Shown in pieces: positions 25,808 to 35,243 of a stretch of 64,000 nt of DNA. The notes beneath the pieces were generated by a model. The model saw nothing but the letters and a program-made list of their open reading frames with translations, was not told the origin of the DNA and did no database searches. This DNA is from Aquabacterium sp. NJ1 (GTDB lineage: Bacteria > Pseudomonadota > Gammaproteobacteria > Burkholderiales > Burkholderiaceae_C): NCBI RefSeq assembly GCF_000768065.1, contig NZ_JRKM01000001.1, forward strand, positions 3,764,001-3,828,000, in the 5' to 3' direction. How positions within the stretch are numbered: position 1 is the first letter of the stretch; each line of letters begins with the position of its first letter. The position numbers were made by a program, and so were the translations under genes.

Positions 25808-28800
25808 TCAACCATGTGTGGTGTGGCGAGCCTGCCGCTGGGCAGCCATGCGGATCTGGTCACTGAGGCTGGGGCGGCCTGTGTCTGGCGGCGAGGACAG
25901 GGCGCCTCGGGGGGCGGCCCCGATACGGACCTTGAAGACGCTCACGGCCTCGTGCCCCTGTGCGTCCCTGGCAATGAGCCGGATGGCCAGCTCGCCTCGG
26001 ACGCCCGGTGGCGGCGTGCCTTCGAAGCGGCCTGTCTGGGGATTGAAGCTCAACCAAGGCGGCAGCGGCTGGCCGTTGGCCTGCACGGCTGCCAACTGGA
26101 CCAGGGCGTTCGGGTTGGTCTGGGCGAAGGTGTCTGCGGGCACCGAGAAAGCGATCCGCCCGGCGCTGGGCAGGACCTGATCTGGTATCGGGCGGTTGAG
26201 GAGCAGGCTGTCGGGCGCACCCGCACGCTGGGGTATCACCATGACCTGGAACAGGCCCTCGCCACCGCGGGTGAGGGCGGGCGCCGGGTTGGGAGCCTCC
26301 AGACCGCCGAGGCCTGGTGCTGGAGACGTGGGCAGGACGATGGCGCCACGAGGGGTGATGGCATCGGGCGAGCCTGTGGGCAGGATGACGGCTTGCGTGG
26401 CGGGTGACAGGAAGGTGCTGGGGGGGGCCACCACGGGCGGCGCCAGGGGCGTCACGACGATGGTGGGCGCCGACGGAGGTGGTGGCGCGGCGGGCTCGGG
26501 CTGCGTGGGGATCACGGGCGTGGGGGCGGCCACATTGAGTGCCCCGGTGGCCGTGGCGCTGTTGCCGGCCGCATCGGTCACGGCTACCGAGACGACAAAG
26601 GTGCGGCCCACCGTGAGGGCCAGCGTGCCGCTCACAGGCGTGGCGGTGGCAAGGTCCAGTTGCCACAAGCCGCCTGAGGGTGTGACGTTGTACGTGGCGC
26701 CCCCTTCGATGGTGATGGTCATGGCCTCACCGGCCCCCAATGACGCCGAGCCGGACAGCGTGGGGGTGGTGCTGGTGGTGGAGAGGTTGTTGAAGGTGGG
26801 CAGGGTGGGGGCCGTGTTGTCGAAGGTATAGGCCTGGCTGGCCACCGGGCCATCGTTGCCGGCCGCATCGCTCACCTTGATGCGGATGGTGCTGCTGCTG
26901 GTGAGCGTGGCGCCGTCCCATTGCAATGCGGTACCTGACACCTTGGCGGTGATGTTGACCCAGGTGGCACCGTTGTCCAGCGAGCCCCAGACCACGTCGC
27001 TGCCCGCCGGTGCGGCGCTGAGCGTGGCGCTGATGGTCTGCGAGGCCACATTGGTGATGAAGTCAGAGGCGCTGGCGCCGCTGTCATTGGACAGGGTGAT
27101 GCCGCTGACGGTGATGCTGGGCGCGCTGGTGTCCAGCACATAGGCCTGGCTGGTGGCGCTGCCATCGTTGCCGGCCGCGTCGCTCACCTTCAGGCGCAGC
27201 GTGTTGCTGCCCGACAGCGTGACGCCATCCCAGCTCAGCGTGGTGCCTGAGACCTTGCTGGTGATGTCCGTCCAGGTGGCGCCGTTGTCGAGCGAGCCGT
27301 AGACGATGTCATTGCCAGCTGGCGCGCTGCTGAGCGTGGCGGTGATGGTCTGTGCCGCGGTGCGCGTGATGAAGTCGCTGTTGCTGACGCCGGTGTCTGC
27401 CGACAAAGCCAGGTTGCTGAAGGTGATGGAGGGCGCCGTGGTGTCCAGCACATAGGCCTGGCTGGCCACGCTGCCGTCGTTGCCCACACTGTCGCTGACC
27501 TTGAGCTTGAGCGTGTTGCTGCCCGCCAGCGTGACGCCATCCCAGCTCAGCGTGGTGCCGGAGACCTTGCTGGTGATGTCCGTCCAGGTGGCGCCGTTGT
27601 CCAGCGAGCCATAGACGATGTCGCTGCCGGCTGGCGCACCGCTGAGCGTGGCGGTGATGGTCTGCGCGGCGGTGCTGGTGATGAAGTCGCTGCTGCTGGT
27701 GCCGGTGTCGGCCGAGAGGGCCAGGTTGCTGAAGCTGATAGCGGGGGCCGTGGTGTCGACCACGATGGCCTTGTTGGCGCCCAGCGAGTGGGTGCTGCCT
27801 GGCGTGGCCAGGGTGAGCGCGGCGCTCTGGTGGGTGCCGCCCGCATCGGTGATGCTGCCGCCGTTGAGGGCCAGGGCGCTGGTGGTGCTGTAGTCCAGGT
27901 CGGCGCTGTTGTTGCCATCGGCGATCACATGGGTGAAGGTCAGCGTGCTGCTGCCCGAGCCGCTGGCGTAGGTGGCCGTGCCGCCATCGTCAAGCGTGAG
28001 CGTGGGTATGCCGCCGGTGGTGTCCACGTTGACGGCCTTGCTGAAGTCCACCGTGATGGTGACCGTGTCGCCGGCCTTGTAGCTGCCGTTCGCGGTGCTG
28101 GCGCTCACGTCGGTGACGCTGGGCGTCAGGCCATTGACCAGCACCGAGGCCGTGCTGCCCACGCTGTTGAGCGTCAGGGTGGCGTCATTGGTGGCCGCGT
28201 CTTGCAGCGTGCCGCCATTGAGCGCCAGGCTGCCCACAGTGATGCCGTCGACATCCTGCTGGCCGGCCTGCACGGTGTAGCGGAACACCAGGCTGCTGGT
28301 GCCCGAGCCCGACAGGTAGCTGGCGTACACGGTGCTGCTGCCGATGGTCAGCGCGATGCGGGGTGTGCCGCCCCCGGTGTTCACGGTGACAGCCTCGTCG
28401 AACTGCACGCTGAAGTCCAGGTCGCTGCCATCCACATAGGTGCCATTGCCGGGCACCGAGACGGAAGCGACCGTGGGCGCCGTGGTGTCGATCAGGACGT
28501 TGCTGGTCGAGCCCACGCTGTTGAGCGTGAGCGTCATGCTGTTGCCGGCCGTGTCGGTGAGCGCGCCGCCGTTGGCCTGCAGCGTATTCACGGCGATGCC
28601 GTCGGTGTCCGTGTCACCGGCTTGCACGGTGTAGCTGAACACCAGCGCGCTGCTGCCCGAGCCCGATGCATAGCTGGCGTACACCGTGGTGCCACCCACG
28701 TTGAGTGCCAGGCGGGGCGTGCCACCACCGGTGTCCACGGTCACGGCCTCGCTGGTGTTGACGGTGAAGCTCAGGGTGTCGCCGGCCTTGTGCAGGCCGT

Positions 28801-31800
28801 TGCCCGGCACGGAGACGGAGGACACCGTGGGCGCGGTGGCGTCGATGGTGACACTCAGGCCCGATGAAGCCGAGGACACATTGCCCGCCGCATCGCTGGC
28901 CTTGGCCGTGAGCGTGTGGCTGCCGCTGGACAACGTCGACGTGGTGATGGACCAGTTGCCGCCCGTGGCCGTGCCGGTGCCCAGCACCGTGCTGCCATCG
29001 GTGTCGTAGAGTGTGACGGTGCTGCCTGATTCGGCCGTGCCGGTGATGGTGGGGGTCGTGGCGCTGGTGATGTTGTCGCTGCTGGATGAGCCGGAGTCCG
29101 AGCCCGTGCTGAGATCCGGGGTCGATGGGGCATTGGGGGCGGTGTGGTCCAGCGTGTAGGTCGAGCCCGAGATGTAGCCCGACAGGATGGCCACGCTGTT
29201 GCCGTTCTGGATGCCGGTGCCGCTGTTGTTGAGGTCCAGCCGCAGCGTGCCGTCACCGGCCAGCGTGTTGACCGTGACCGTGTAGGTGGTGCCGCTGCCA
29301 CTGACGCTGGCAATGCTGCCTGAAGCCGTGCCGGTGGCGGTGAGCGCGAAGTCGCTGGCGTCCACGCCGGTCACCGCTTGATCGAAGGTCACCGTGTAGC
29401 TGATCGATGAAGCCGAGCCCGCCACGGTGGCGCTGGCTGCCCCGGTGCGGACGATGCTGCTCACGCTGGGGGCATCGACCACCGTGAGCGTGAAGGCCTG
29501 GTTGGCCACATTGCCAGCCGTATCGGTGGCCGCCACGTAGATCTTGTAGGTGCCGGCGCTCAATGAGGATCCCCCCACCTGCAGCGAGGTGCCGGAGATG
29601 CTGAAGCTGCCGTTGTCGGCGTCATTCGTGCCATTGCCGGCCGCCAGGCTGTATGTGATGCTCAGGCCGTCCGTGGCCGACAGCGTGGCGATGGTGGCAC
29701 TCGATGTGGCGTTGGCGGACGAGACGGTCGTGCTGTCCAGCGCCAGGCCGGTGGGGGCGCTGGCGTCGATGGTGATGGCCAGGCCGGTCGAAGCCGAAGA
29801 GGTGTTGCCTGCCGTATCGCTGGCCTTGGCCGTGAGCGTGTGGCTGCCCGCTGACAGACCCGATGAGGTGATGGACCAGTTGCCGCCGGTGGCCGTGGCG
29901 GTGCCCAGGACCGTGCTGCCATCGGTGTCGTAGAGGGTGACGGTGCTGCCTGATTCGGCCGTGCCGGTGAAGGTGGGGGTGGTGTTGCTGGTGAGGTTGT
30001 CCGAGTTGGATGTGCCGCTGTCGGTGCCGGTGCTCATGTCCGGCGTGGAGGGCGCGCTGGGCGCGCTGGTGTCCAGCGTATAAGCCTGTGATGACACCGT
30101 GCCGTCGTTGCCCGCCCCATCTTGCACCTTGACCTTGAGCGTGTTGCTGCCGCTCAGCGTCTGGCCAGGCAGCGACCAGGTGCTCTGGCCGACGGTGGCC
30201 GTGGCAGCCGTCCAGGTGCTGCCGTTGTCCAGCGAGACCAGGACGGTCTCGCCTGTCGCCAGGTTGGCAGACAGCGTGCCCGAGATGGTTTGCGAGGCGC
30301 TCGAGGTGATGAAGTCGGTGCTGCTGCCCGTGTCGTTGGAAAAAGCCTTGGTCGCGATGGTGGTTGTGGGGGCCACGTTGTCGACCGTGACATTGCTCGT
30401 GTCGGCCGTAGTGGTGGCGTTGCCGGCGTTGTCCGTGGTGGTGACCGACACATTGCGGTTGGCCGTGCCATTGATGGCGCCAGCCACGATGGTGTAGGTG
30501 GCCGTCCACGTGCCACTGGAGTTGGATGCCGACACGGCCGAGCCGCCGCCGAAGGCGCTGAAGTCCACCGTGACGCTGGAGAGGGTGTCGCTGTTGTTGT
30601 CGCCCCCGGCGGTGTTGTTCCAGGTGGCGGTGACCGTGTCGCCGATCTTGTAGGCGCCGCCGGTGCCGCTGGCCCCGCTGATGCTGATGTTGGCGTCCGT
30701 CACCGTGGGCGCGATGTTGTCCACCGTGGCGTTGGTGGTGTCGGCGCTCGTCGTGGCGTTGCCTGCGTTGTCGGTGACCGTGACCGAGATGTTCTTGTTC
30801 GCACCGTCGATGGCACCGGACACGATGGTATAGGTGGCTGTCCAGGTACCCGACGAGTTGGATGCCGACACGGCCGAGCCGCCGCCGAAGGCGCTGAAGT
30901 CCATGGTGACACTGGAGAGGGTGTCGCTGTTGTTGTCGCCACCCGCCGTGTTGTTCCAGGTGGCGGTGACCGTGTCACCGATCTTGAAGGCGCCGCCGGT
31001 GCCGCTGGCACCGCTGATGCTGACGTTGGCGTCGGTCACGGTCGGGGCGACGTTGTCCACGGTGGCGTTCGTGGTGTCGGCTGTGGTGGTGGTGTTGCCC
31101 GCGTTGTCGGTGGCGGTGACCGACACGTTCTTGTTGCTGCCATCGATGGCGCCAGCCAGGATGGTGTAGGTGGCGGTCCACGTGCCGCTGGCGTTGATCG
31201 CGGCCACGGCCGCGCCGCCGCCGAAGGCGCTGAAGTCCACCGTGACGCTGGAGAGGGTGTCGCTGTTGTTGTCGCCCCCGGCGGTGTTGTTCCAGGTGGC
31301 GGTGACCGTGTCGCCGATCTTGTAGGCGCCGCCGGTGCCGCTGGCCCCGCTGATGCTGATGTTGGCGTCCGTCACCGTGGGCGCAATGTTGTCCACCGTG
31401 GCGTTGGTGGTGTCGGCGCTTGTCGTGGTGTTGCCTGCGTTGTCGGTGACCGTGACCGAGATGTTCTTGTTCGCGCCGTCGATGGCACCGGACACGATGG
31501 TATAGGTGGCTGTCCAGGTGCCCGACGAGTTGGATGCCGATATGGCCGAGCCGCCGCCGAAGGCGCTGAAGTCCATGGTGATACTGGAGAGGGTGTCGCT
31601 GTTGTTGTCGCCACCCGCCGTGTTGTTCCAGGTGGCGGTGACCGTGTCACCGATCTTGAAGGCGCCGCCGGTGCCGCTGGCACCGCTGATGCTGACGTTG
31701 GCGTCGGTCACTGTGGGCGCGACGTTGTCCACGGTGGCGTTCGTGGTGTCGGCCGTGGTGGCCGAGTTGCCGGCGTTGGAGGCCGTGACCGACACATTGC

Positions 31801-33217
31801 GGTTGGTGGCGTCGATCGCACCGGACACGATGGTGTAGGTGGCCGTCCAGGTGCCGCTGGAGTTGGATGCCGCCACCGCGGCGGCGCCACCGAACTGGCT
31901 GAAATCCATCGTGACACCCGTGACGCCGGCGTTGTTGTCGCCGCCTGCCGTGTTGTTCCAGGTGGCGGTGACGGTGTCACCGATCTTGTAGGCCCCACCC
32001 GTGCCGCTGGCACCACTGATGCTGATGCGGGCATCGGTGACCGTGGGCGGTGGCACGTAGGCCTTCACGTCGGTGATGTCGAAGTCGTTCAGCAGCGCGA
32101 AGTTCGACGAAGTGATGACAACCTGCTTCACATCATTGATCGCGGTGTTGAAGCCGCTCAGCGAGGTGTAGCTCCCACCCGTGCTGATGCTGCTTTGCGT
32201 GAACGATGTCGTGCTGTCGTTGCCATATGTCAGCGCAAACGACAGGCTGCCGGATACCGCGCCCGCCTTGAGGGCGGAAATATCGAAGGTATAACCACTC
32301 TCGATGGAAATGGTCAGCTTGATGTCGTTGCCACCCGAGGTGCCCTCGTAGGCATACAAGCCTTCGGCACCTCCGAAAAAGCTGCTGTCGACGCCCAAGC
32401 CTCCCGAACCTGTGCCACCCGCGAAGGTGAAATTGCGACTGCTGGAGGTGCGCAGGACCGATAAGTGGGTGTAGTCCATGTCCGCATCTGCCGATGAAAA
32501 CGAGACCAGGGCCAGCAGCCTGTCGTAGCCCGTCAGCTTCAAGGCTTGCGTTTCAATGCTCCCCGACTGGGCTTCCAGGGCCCAGTTGCCGCCCAGGCGA
32601 GCCGCGCCGGTCGCATCAACTGATGCGGCCACATCGGCCCCCGTCAGCTGAGCCAGCCCGCTCAGCAGCGCTTGGCCGTCCGCGCCCGCCCCAATGTCAC
32701 AGCCATAGAACAGCAGGTCGCCATCTTGCTGAAGGGCCGAGCCGATGATCGCCAGCTCGTCGCGGGTGCTGCTGCTCTTGAGCGAGTCGAGCGTCAAGGC
32801 GGCACTGCCCAGTCGCACCGAACCTTCCGTGCCGTGCGAGAGGATGTGGATGGCGTCGTAACCCGCATGGCTGGCGGCCCAGCCCGCGATCTGTGCGAGC
32901 CCATCTTTCAAGCCGTCAAACTCGATGACGGCCTTGCCGTCCGCCACAGCGGCTTCCAGGGTTTTGTAGTCGCCCAGGGATGTGTCGATGAACACGGCCT
33001 CCTTGCGGCCCTGGTCACGGGCTGGGTCCGCCGCGCGCACCTCCACGGCGCCGGGTGGCAGGGCCAAAGCCTTGATGCCGGCCGCATCCGCCGCAGAGGC
33101 CTGTGCAGCATGGCTGGCGTCCACCACCGCGGCACCATCGAACATGTAGCGCTGCTCCAGGCTGCGCAGGTGCACAGCACGCTTGAGCGGTTTGCGGCGG
33201 GCGAGATGGTTGCTCAT
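25808..33217 (-). CDS. Giant repetitive surface protein (DUF4347, Ig-like repeats), 2469 residues
   Basis: The N-terminus has the short LEPR-XLL-like motif (SLEQRYMFDGAAV, 19-31) seen in giant secreted adhesins. DUF4347 follows at about 74-228 (AIHILSHGTEGSVRLG, LLFYGCDIGAGADGQALL). The body is a long array of bacterial Ig-like domains. Five near-identical units of about 111 residues lie at about 392-948, and three 104-residue units at about 1825-2130. A Pro-rich linker leads to a cadherin/He_PIG-like domain at about 2342-2431 (PLPPWLSFNPQTGRFEGTPP) and a basic tail. No RTX nonapeptides, LPXTG or autotransporter barrel are seen. It is probably a secreted adhesin exported by products of the same operon. 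A C8 tract (26420-26427) lies in the linker. Confidence 0.85.
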   Translation of the reverse strand: MSNHLARRKPLKRAVHLRSLEQRYMFDGAAVVDASHAAQASAADAAGIKALALPPGAVEVRAADPARDQGRKEAVFIDTSLGDYKTLEAAVADGKAVIEFDGLKDGLAQIAGWAASHAGYDAIHILSHGTEGSVRLGSAALTLDSLKSSSTRDELAIIGSALQQDGDLLFYGCDIGAGADGQALLSGLAQLTGADVAASVDATGAARLGGNWALEAQSGSIETQALKLTGYDRLLALVSFSSADADMDYTHLSVLRTSSSRNFTFAGGTGSGGLGVDSSFFGGAEGLYAYEGTSGGNDIKLTISIESGYTFDISALKAGAVSGSLSFALTYGNDSTTSFTQSSISTGGSYTSLSGFNTAINDVKQVVITSSNFALLNDFDITDVKAYVPPPTVTDARISISGASGTGGAYKIGDTVTATWNNTAGGDNNAGVTGVTMDFSQFGGAAAVAASNSSGTWTATYTIVSGAIDATNRNVSVTASNAGNSATTADTTNATVDNVAPTVTDANVSISGASGTGGAFKIGDTVTATWNNTAGGDNNSDTLSSITMDFSAFGGGSAISASNSSGTWTATYTIVSGAIDGANKNISVTVTDNAGNTTTSADTTNATVDNIAPTVTDANISISGASGTGGAYKIGDTVTATWNNTAGGDNNSDTLSSVTVDFSAFGGGAAVAAINASGTWTATYTILAGAIDGSNKNVSVTATDNAGNTTTTADTTNATVDNVAPTVTDANVSISGASGTGGAFKIGDTVTATWNNTAGGDNNSDTLSSVTMDFSAFGGGSAVSASNSSGTWTATYTIVSGAIDGANKNISVTVTDNAGNATTSADTTNATVDNIAPTVTDANISISGASGTGGAYKIGDTVTATWNNTAGGDNNSDTLSSVTVDFSAFGGGSAVSASNSSGTWTATYTIVAGAINGTANRNVSVTTTDNAGNATTTADTSNVTVDNVAPTTTIATKAFSNDTGSSTDFITSSASQTISGTLSANLATGETVLVSLDNGSTWTAATATVGQSTWSLPGQTLSGSNTLKVKVQDGAGNDGTVSSQAYTLDTSAPSAPSTPDMSTGTDSGTSNSDNLTSNTTPTFTGTAESGSTVTLYDTDGSTVLGTATATGGNWSITSSGLSAGSHTLTAKASDTAGNTSSASTGLAITIDASAPTGLALDSTTVSSANATSSATIATLSATDGLSITYSLAAGNGTNDADNGSFSISGTSLQVGGSSLSAGTYKIYVAATDTAGNVANQAFTLTVVDAPSVSSIVRTGAASATVAGSASSISYTVTFDQAVTGVDASDFALTATGTASGSIASVSGSGTTYTVTVNTLAGDGTLRLDLNNSGTGIQNGNSVAILSGYISGSTYTLDHTAPNAPSTPDLSTGSDSGSSSSDNITSATTPTITGTAESGSTVTLYDTDGSTVLGTGTATGGNWSITTSTLSSGSHTLTAKASDAAGNVSSASSGLSVTIDATAPTVSSVSVPGNGLHKAGDTLSFTVNTSEAVTVDTGGGTPRLALNVGGTTVYASYASGSGSSALVFSYTVQAGDTDTDGIAVNTLQANGGALTDTAGNSMTLTLNSVGSTSNVLIDTTAPTVASVSVPGNGTYVDGSDLDFSVQFDEAVTVNTGGGTPRIALTIGSSTVYASYLSGSGTSSLVFRYTVQAGQQDVDGITVGSLALNGGTLQDAATNDATLTLNSVGSTASVLVNGLTPSVTDVSASTANGSYKAGDTVTITVDFSKAVNVDTTGGIPTLTLDDGGTATYASGSGSSTLTFTHVIADGNNSADLDYSTTSALALNGGSITDAGGTHQSAALTLATPGSTHSLGANKAIVVDTTAPAISFSNLALSADTGTSSSDFITSTAAQTITATLSGAPAGSDIVYGSLDNGATWTDITSKVSGTTLSWDGVTLAGSNTLKLKVSDSVGNDGSVASQAYVLDTTAPSITFSNLALSADTGVSNSDFITRTAAQTITATLSSAPAGNDIVYGSLDNGATWTDITSKVSGTTLSWDGVTLSGSNTLRLKVSDAAGNDGSATSQAYVLDTSAPSITVSGITLSNDSGASASDFITNVASQTISATLSAAPAGSDVVWGSLDNGATWVNITAKVSGTALQWDGATLTSSSTIRIKVSDAAGNDGPVASQAYTFDNTAPTLPTFNNLSTTSTTPTLSGSASLGAGEAMTITIEGGATYNVTPSGGLWQLDLATATPVSGTLALTVGRTFVVSVAVTDAAGNSATATGALNVAAPTPVIPTQPEPAAPPPPSAPTIVVTPLAPPVVAPPSTFLSPATQAVILPTGSPDAITPRGAIVLPTSPAPGLGGLEAPNPAPALTRGGEGLFQVMVIPQRAGAPDSLLLNRPIPDQVLPSAGRIAFSVPADTFAQTNPNALVQLAAVQANGQPLPPWLSFNPQTGRFEGTPPPGVRGELAIRLIARDAQGHEAVSVFKVRIGAAPRGALSSPPDTGRPSLSDQIRMAAQRQARHTTHG
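26804..27739 (-). repeat. Three tandem 312-base Ig-like repeats in the adhesin
   Basis: Three consecutive 104-residue units, each opening with a variant of NLALSADTG and ending near YVLDTTAPSI. Matching DNA words recur exactly 312 bases apart (for example TAGGCCTG at 27141 and 27453). The two outer-facing units are closest; the third has diverged. Confidence 0.85.
30371..32043 (-). repeat. Five-unit Ig-like repeat array with a 672-base higher-order duplication
   Basis: Five units of about 334 bases encode the shared core SGASGTGGAxKIGDTVTATW. Units 2-3 (31043-31714) and 4-5 (30371-31042) match each other as a pair at an offset of exactly 672 bases, more closely than neighbouring units match. 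A two-unit block was therefore duplicated recently. Confidence 0.88.
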
Positions 33218-33233
33218 GACAAATCCCTTGGGT

Positions 33234-33263
33234 GCGTGTGGCGTGCGTGCGTGTGGCGTGCGC
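33234..33263. repeat. Two tandem 15-base repeats upstream of the adhesin start
   Basis: TGCGTGTGGCGTGCG occurs twice head to tail, 17 bases upstream of the adhesin ATG (33217), between the Sel1 gene and the adhesin. The adhesin's likely ribosome site (AAGGGA on the minus strand) lies between the repeat and the start. Confidence 0.8.
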
Positions 33264-33277
33264 GTGACGGACGAGGC

Positions 33278-34252
33278 TCATGGCGGCGCGAAGCGGGCCA
33301 GATGCGCGGCCAGCTTGCGGTCCAGTTCGGGGCGCCAGGACGCCGGCATCACGGCCAGCACCTGGTTTTCAATGGTGGCGGCCAGTGCCTGCTGCGGCGG
33401 GGGCAGTTTGCTGGCCCTGGCTGCTTCAATCCACAGGTAGACCTTGGCCAGGTGAGCGGGGGCCAAAGCGCCCGTCTCGGCCTGGACATCGGCGTTGCCA
33501 TAGAGCACGGCCGTTGGCAGATAGGCCTCCGCGTAGCCGGCGCTGGCAGCGCTTTCCAGCCAGGTCAGCGCGGCGTCTGGTTCGGCTGGGCCGCCTTGCC
33601 CCTGAGCCAGCATGAGGCCCAGCCTGTATTGGGCTTCGGGCTGTTGTCGCCGGGCCGCCTGCCCATACCAATAGCGCGCTCTGGCCAGGTCCTGCGGTAC
33701 ATCGGCATCTTGTTCGTAGTAGTGCGCCAGCTGCAGCATGGCCGGTGGCGATTCGGCTTGCGCGGCCTGCGTGCACATGCTCAGTCCGCGTTGAACATCC
33801 TGGGCGACACCCTGCCCACGGATGAAGTAGTGCGCGGCCGAGCACAGCGACAGCCAGTGCCCATCGTTGGCGGCCCGCTCGTACCAATGGAGGGCACGGG
33901 CGATGTCCTGCTCGCGCCCGATGCCCTGCGCCAGGCAGTCTGCCCACAGATGCTCGGCATACGGCACGTGCTGCCCGGCAGCCTTGCTGAACCAGTTGCA
34001 GGCTGCGACCTGGTCAACGGGCCTGCCCCAGCCCTGCTGCAGGAACTGGCCAACCACGAACTGGGCCAAGGGGTTGCCACGTTCGGCCAGATGGTGATAG
34101 CGCTGCCAGGCTTCGCCATGGTGGCCTGCGGTCAGCGCTGCCTGGGCGGCTTGCAGTTCCTGCTGTGCCGAATGCCGGCCTTGCGCCTGGAGCGCACTGG
34201 GCGTCATCAGCACACAGGCCGTCGTCATGCCGAGCAGGAGAAGGCGTTTCAT
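33278..34252 (-). CDS. Sel1-repeat (TPR-like) periplasmic protein
   Basis: 324 residues from MKRLLLLGMTTACVLM. A signal peptide is probably cut near ALQAQG. The remainder is a chain of Sel1/TPR-like helix pairs with recurrent alanine-rich AxxxYxxAA patterns, such as ARALHWYERAANDGHWLSL, LARARYWYGQAARRQQPEA and AALTWLESAASAGYAEAYLP. Such repeats mediate protein contacts. The frame extends upstream to 34312, but the extension overlaps the collar gene and lacks a signal sequence. Its place directly before the giant adhesin suggests a chaperone or assembly role in the periplasm, which is an inference. Confidence 0.82.
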   Translation of the reverse strand: MKRLLLLGMTTACVLMTPSALQAQGRHSAQQELQAAQAALTAGHHGEAWQRYHHLAERGNPLAQFVVGQFLQQGWGRPVDQVAACNWFSKAAGQHVPYAEHLWADCLAQGIGREQDIARALHWYERAANDGHWLSLCSAAHYFIRGQGVAQDVQRGLSMCTQAAQAESPPAMLQLAHYYEQDADVPQDLARARYWYGQAARRQQPEAQYRLGLMLAQGQGGPAEPDAALTWLESAASAGYAEAYLPTAVLYGNADVQAETGALAPAHLAKVYLWIEAARASKLPPPQQALAATIENQVLAVMPASWRPELDRKLAAHLARFAPP

Positions 34253-34268
34253 GATCTCGGGCCCGTGC

Positions 34269-35135
34269 TCAGTTCCGGCTGGGGTACAAGCCTTGCACGG
34301 CGATGAACACATTCATCGGCAGGTAAGGCGGCATGGCGTTGAGCGGCGTGGTGGCGGGCTGGGAGGCCACCTCGGTGCTGCCCGAGAGTGCCACGGTGGG
34401 CAGGCCCGACAGGGTGGTCGTCAGGTTGCCGGTGACCGTGGTCGTCGGGTTGCCGGTGAAGGTCACAGGGGCGGTTCCGCTGATGCTGCCTGATGCCATC
34501 GAGACGTCCGGTGTGCTGCTGGCGTAAATCCTGTTGGCCGGGCCTTGTGGCGTGGCCAGAGCACCGCCGCTGGCCGAGGCCGAGCCCGCATTGCCGCTGT
34601 AGCCTTTGAGCGTCAGGCTGGACGCGTTGGCGGAGGCAGTGACGCCGCTCAGCGTGGTGGTGGCCGTCAAGCCGGTTGTGGTGGTGGTCGCAGCCAGGTT
34701 GCCCAGCGTGACCGTGGTCCTGCCCAAGGCGCCCAGCGCATGAACGTGCGGGGCAACCGGCACATTGGCTGGCTGCAAGGTGATGCTGTAGTTGCCACCC
34801 GCTACGCCCACGGCGAAGTTGGCCTGGCCGGGGGGCTGCCCTGCGCCCACGATGACACGGCCGCGCAGGTCAGGCAGGAGGAAGTTGGTGCGGCCGTCTC
34901 CGCCAAAGGTGGTGCCCAGCAGCGAGAACAAGGCCTGATTGGTGTTGACGGGCATCGACGTGCCGACTGCGGGCATGAAGCCTTGCAGATTGGTCCACGG
35001 GATGGCCATCACGCAGATCGATGCCAGCAAAGGTTCGGAAGAGCAGGCCTGGCAACTGGTGACGGCGCCCAGACAGGCCCCGCCGATCGCTGTGACATGC
35101 AAGACCGTACGGCGCAGAGTGGTTGAACACAACAT
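34269..35135 (-). CDS. Phage tail collar-domain protein, probable lipoprotein
   Basis: 288 residues from the ATG at 35135, which has AGGAG six bases upstream; a longer frame to 35192 is less likely. The N-terminus has a hydrophobic stretch ending VTSC28, a plausible lipobox. The tail-collar domain (PF07484-like) covers about 40-120, with NQALFSLLGTTFGGDGRTNF and LLPDLRGRVIVGAG. The rest is a Thr/Ser/Gly-rich low-complexity region, as in tail fibres and microcystin-dependent-type proteins. No other phage gene is nearby. Inside an adhesin operon it may be a second surface or tip component; that is inference. Confidence 0.78.
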   Translation of the reverse strand: MLCSTTLRRTVLHVTAIGGACLGAVTSCQACSSEPLLASICVMAIPWTNLQGFMPAVGTSMPVNTNQALFSLLGTTFGGDGRTNFLLPDLRGRVIVGAGQPPGQANFAVGVAGGNYSITLQPANVPVAPHVHALGALGRTTVTLGNLAATTTTTGLTATTTLSGVTASANASSLTLKGYSGNAGSASASGGALATPQGPANRIYASSTPDVSMASGSISGTAPVTFTGNPTTTVTGNLTTTLSGLPTVALSGSTEVASQPATTPLNAMPPYLPMNVFIAVQGLYPSRN

Positions 35136-35243
35136 GAGACGCTCCTGACACATGGTGGACCAGGTCATGGTCATGCTCGAACCACTGAGCATGTGGCCCG
35201 GCGCGGCCTGGTTCGCGCGCGGGTGATGCTGATGAGGTCTGAT

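Noticed and set aside
25808..33217. Long open frames on the plus strand opposite the adhesin (for example 30122-32464)
   Set aside because: They are low-complexity Gly/Val/Arg readings that arise from the high-GC repetitive codons of the minus-strand gene; no start signals or domains.
25808..33217. RTX-type type 1 secretion substrate
   Set aside because: No GGxGxDxUx nonapeptides are seen. The C-terminus is a cadherin-like domain and a short basic tail.
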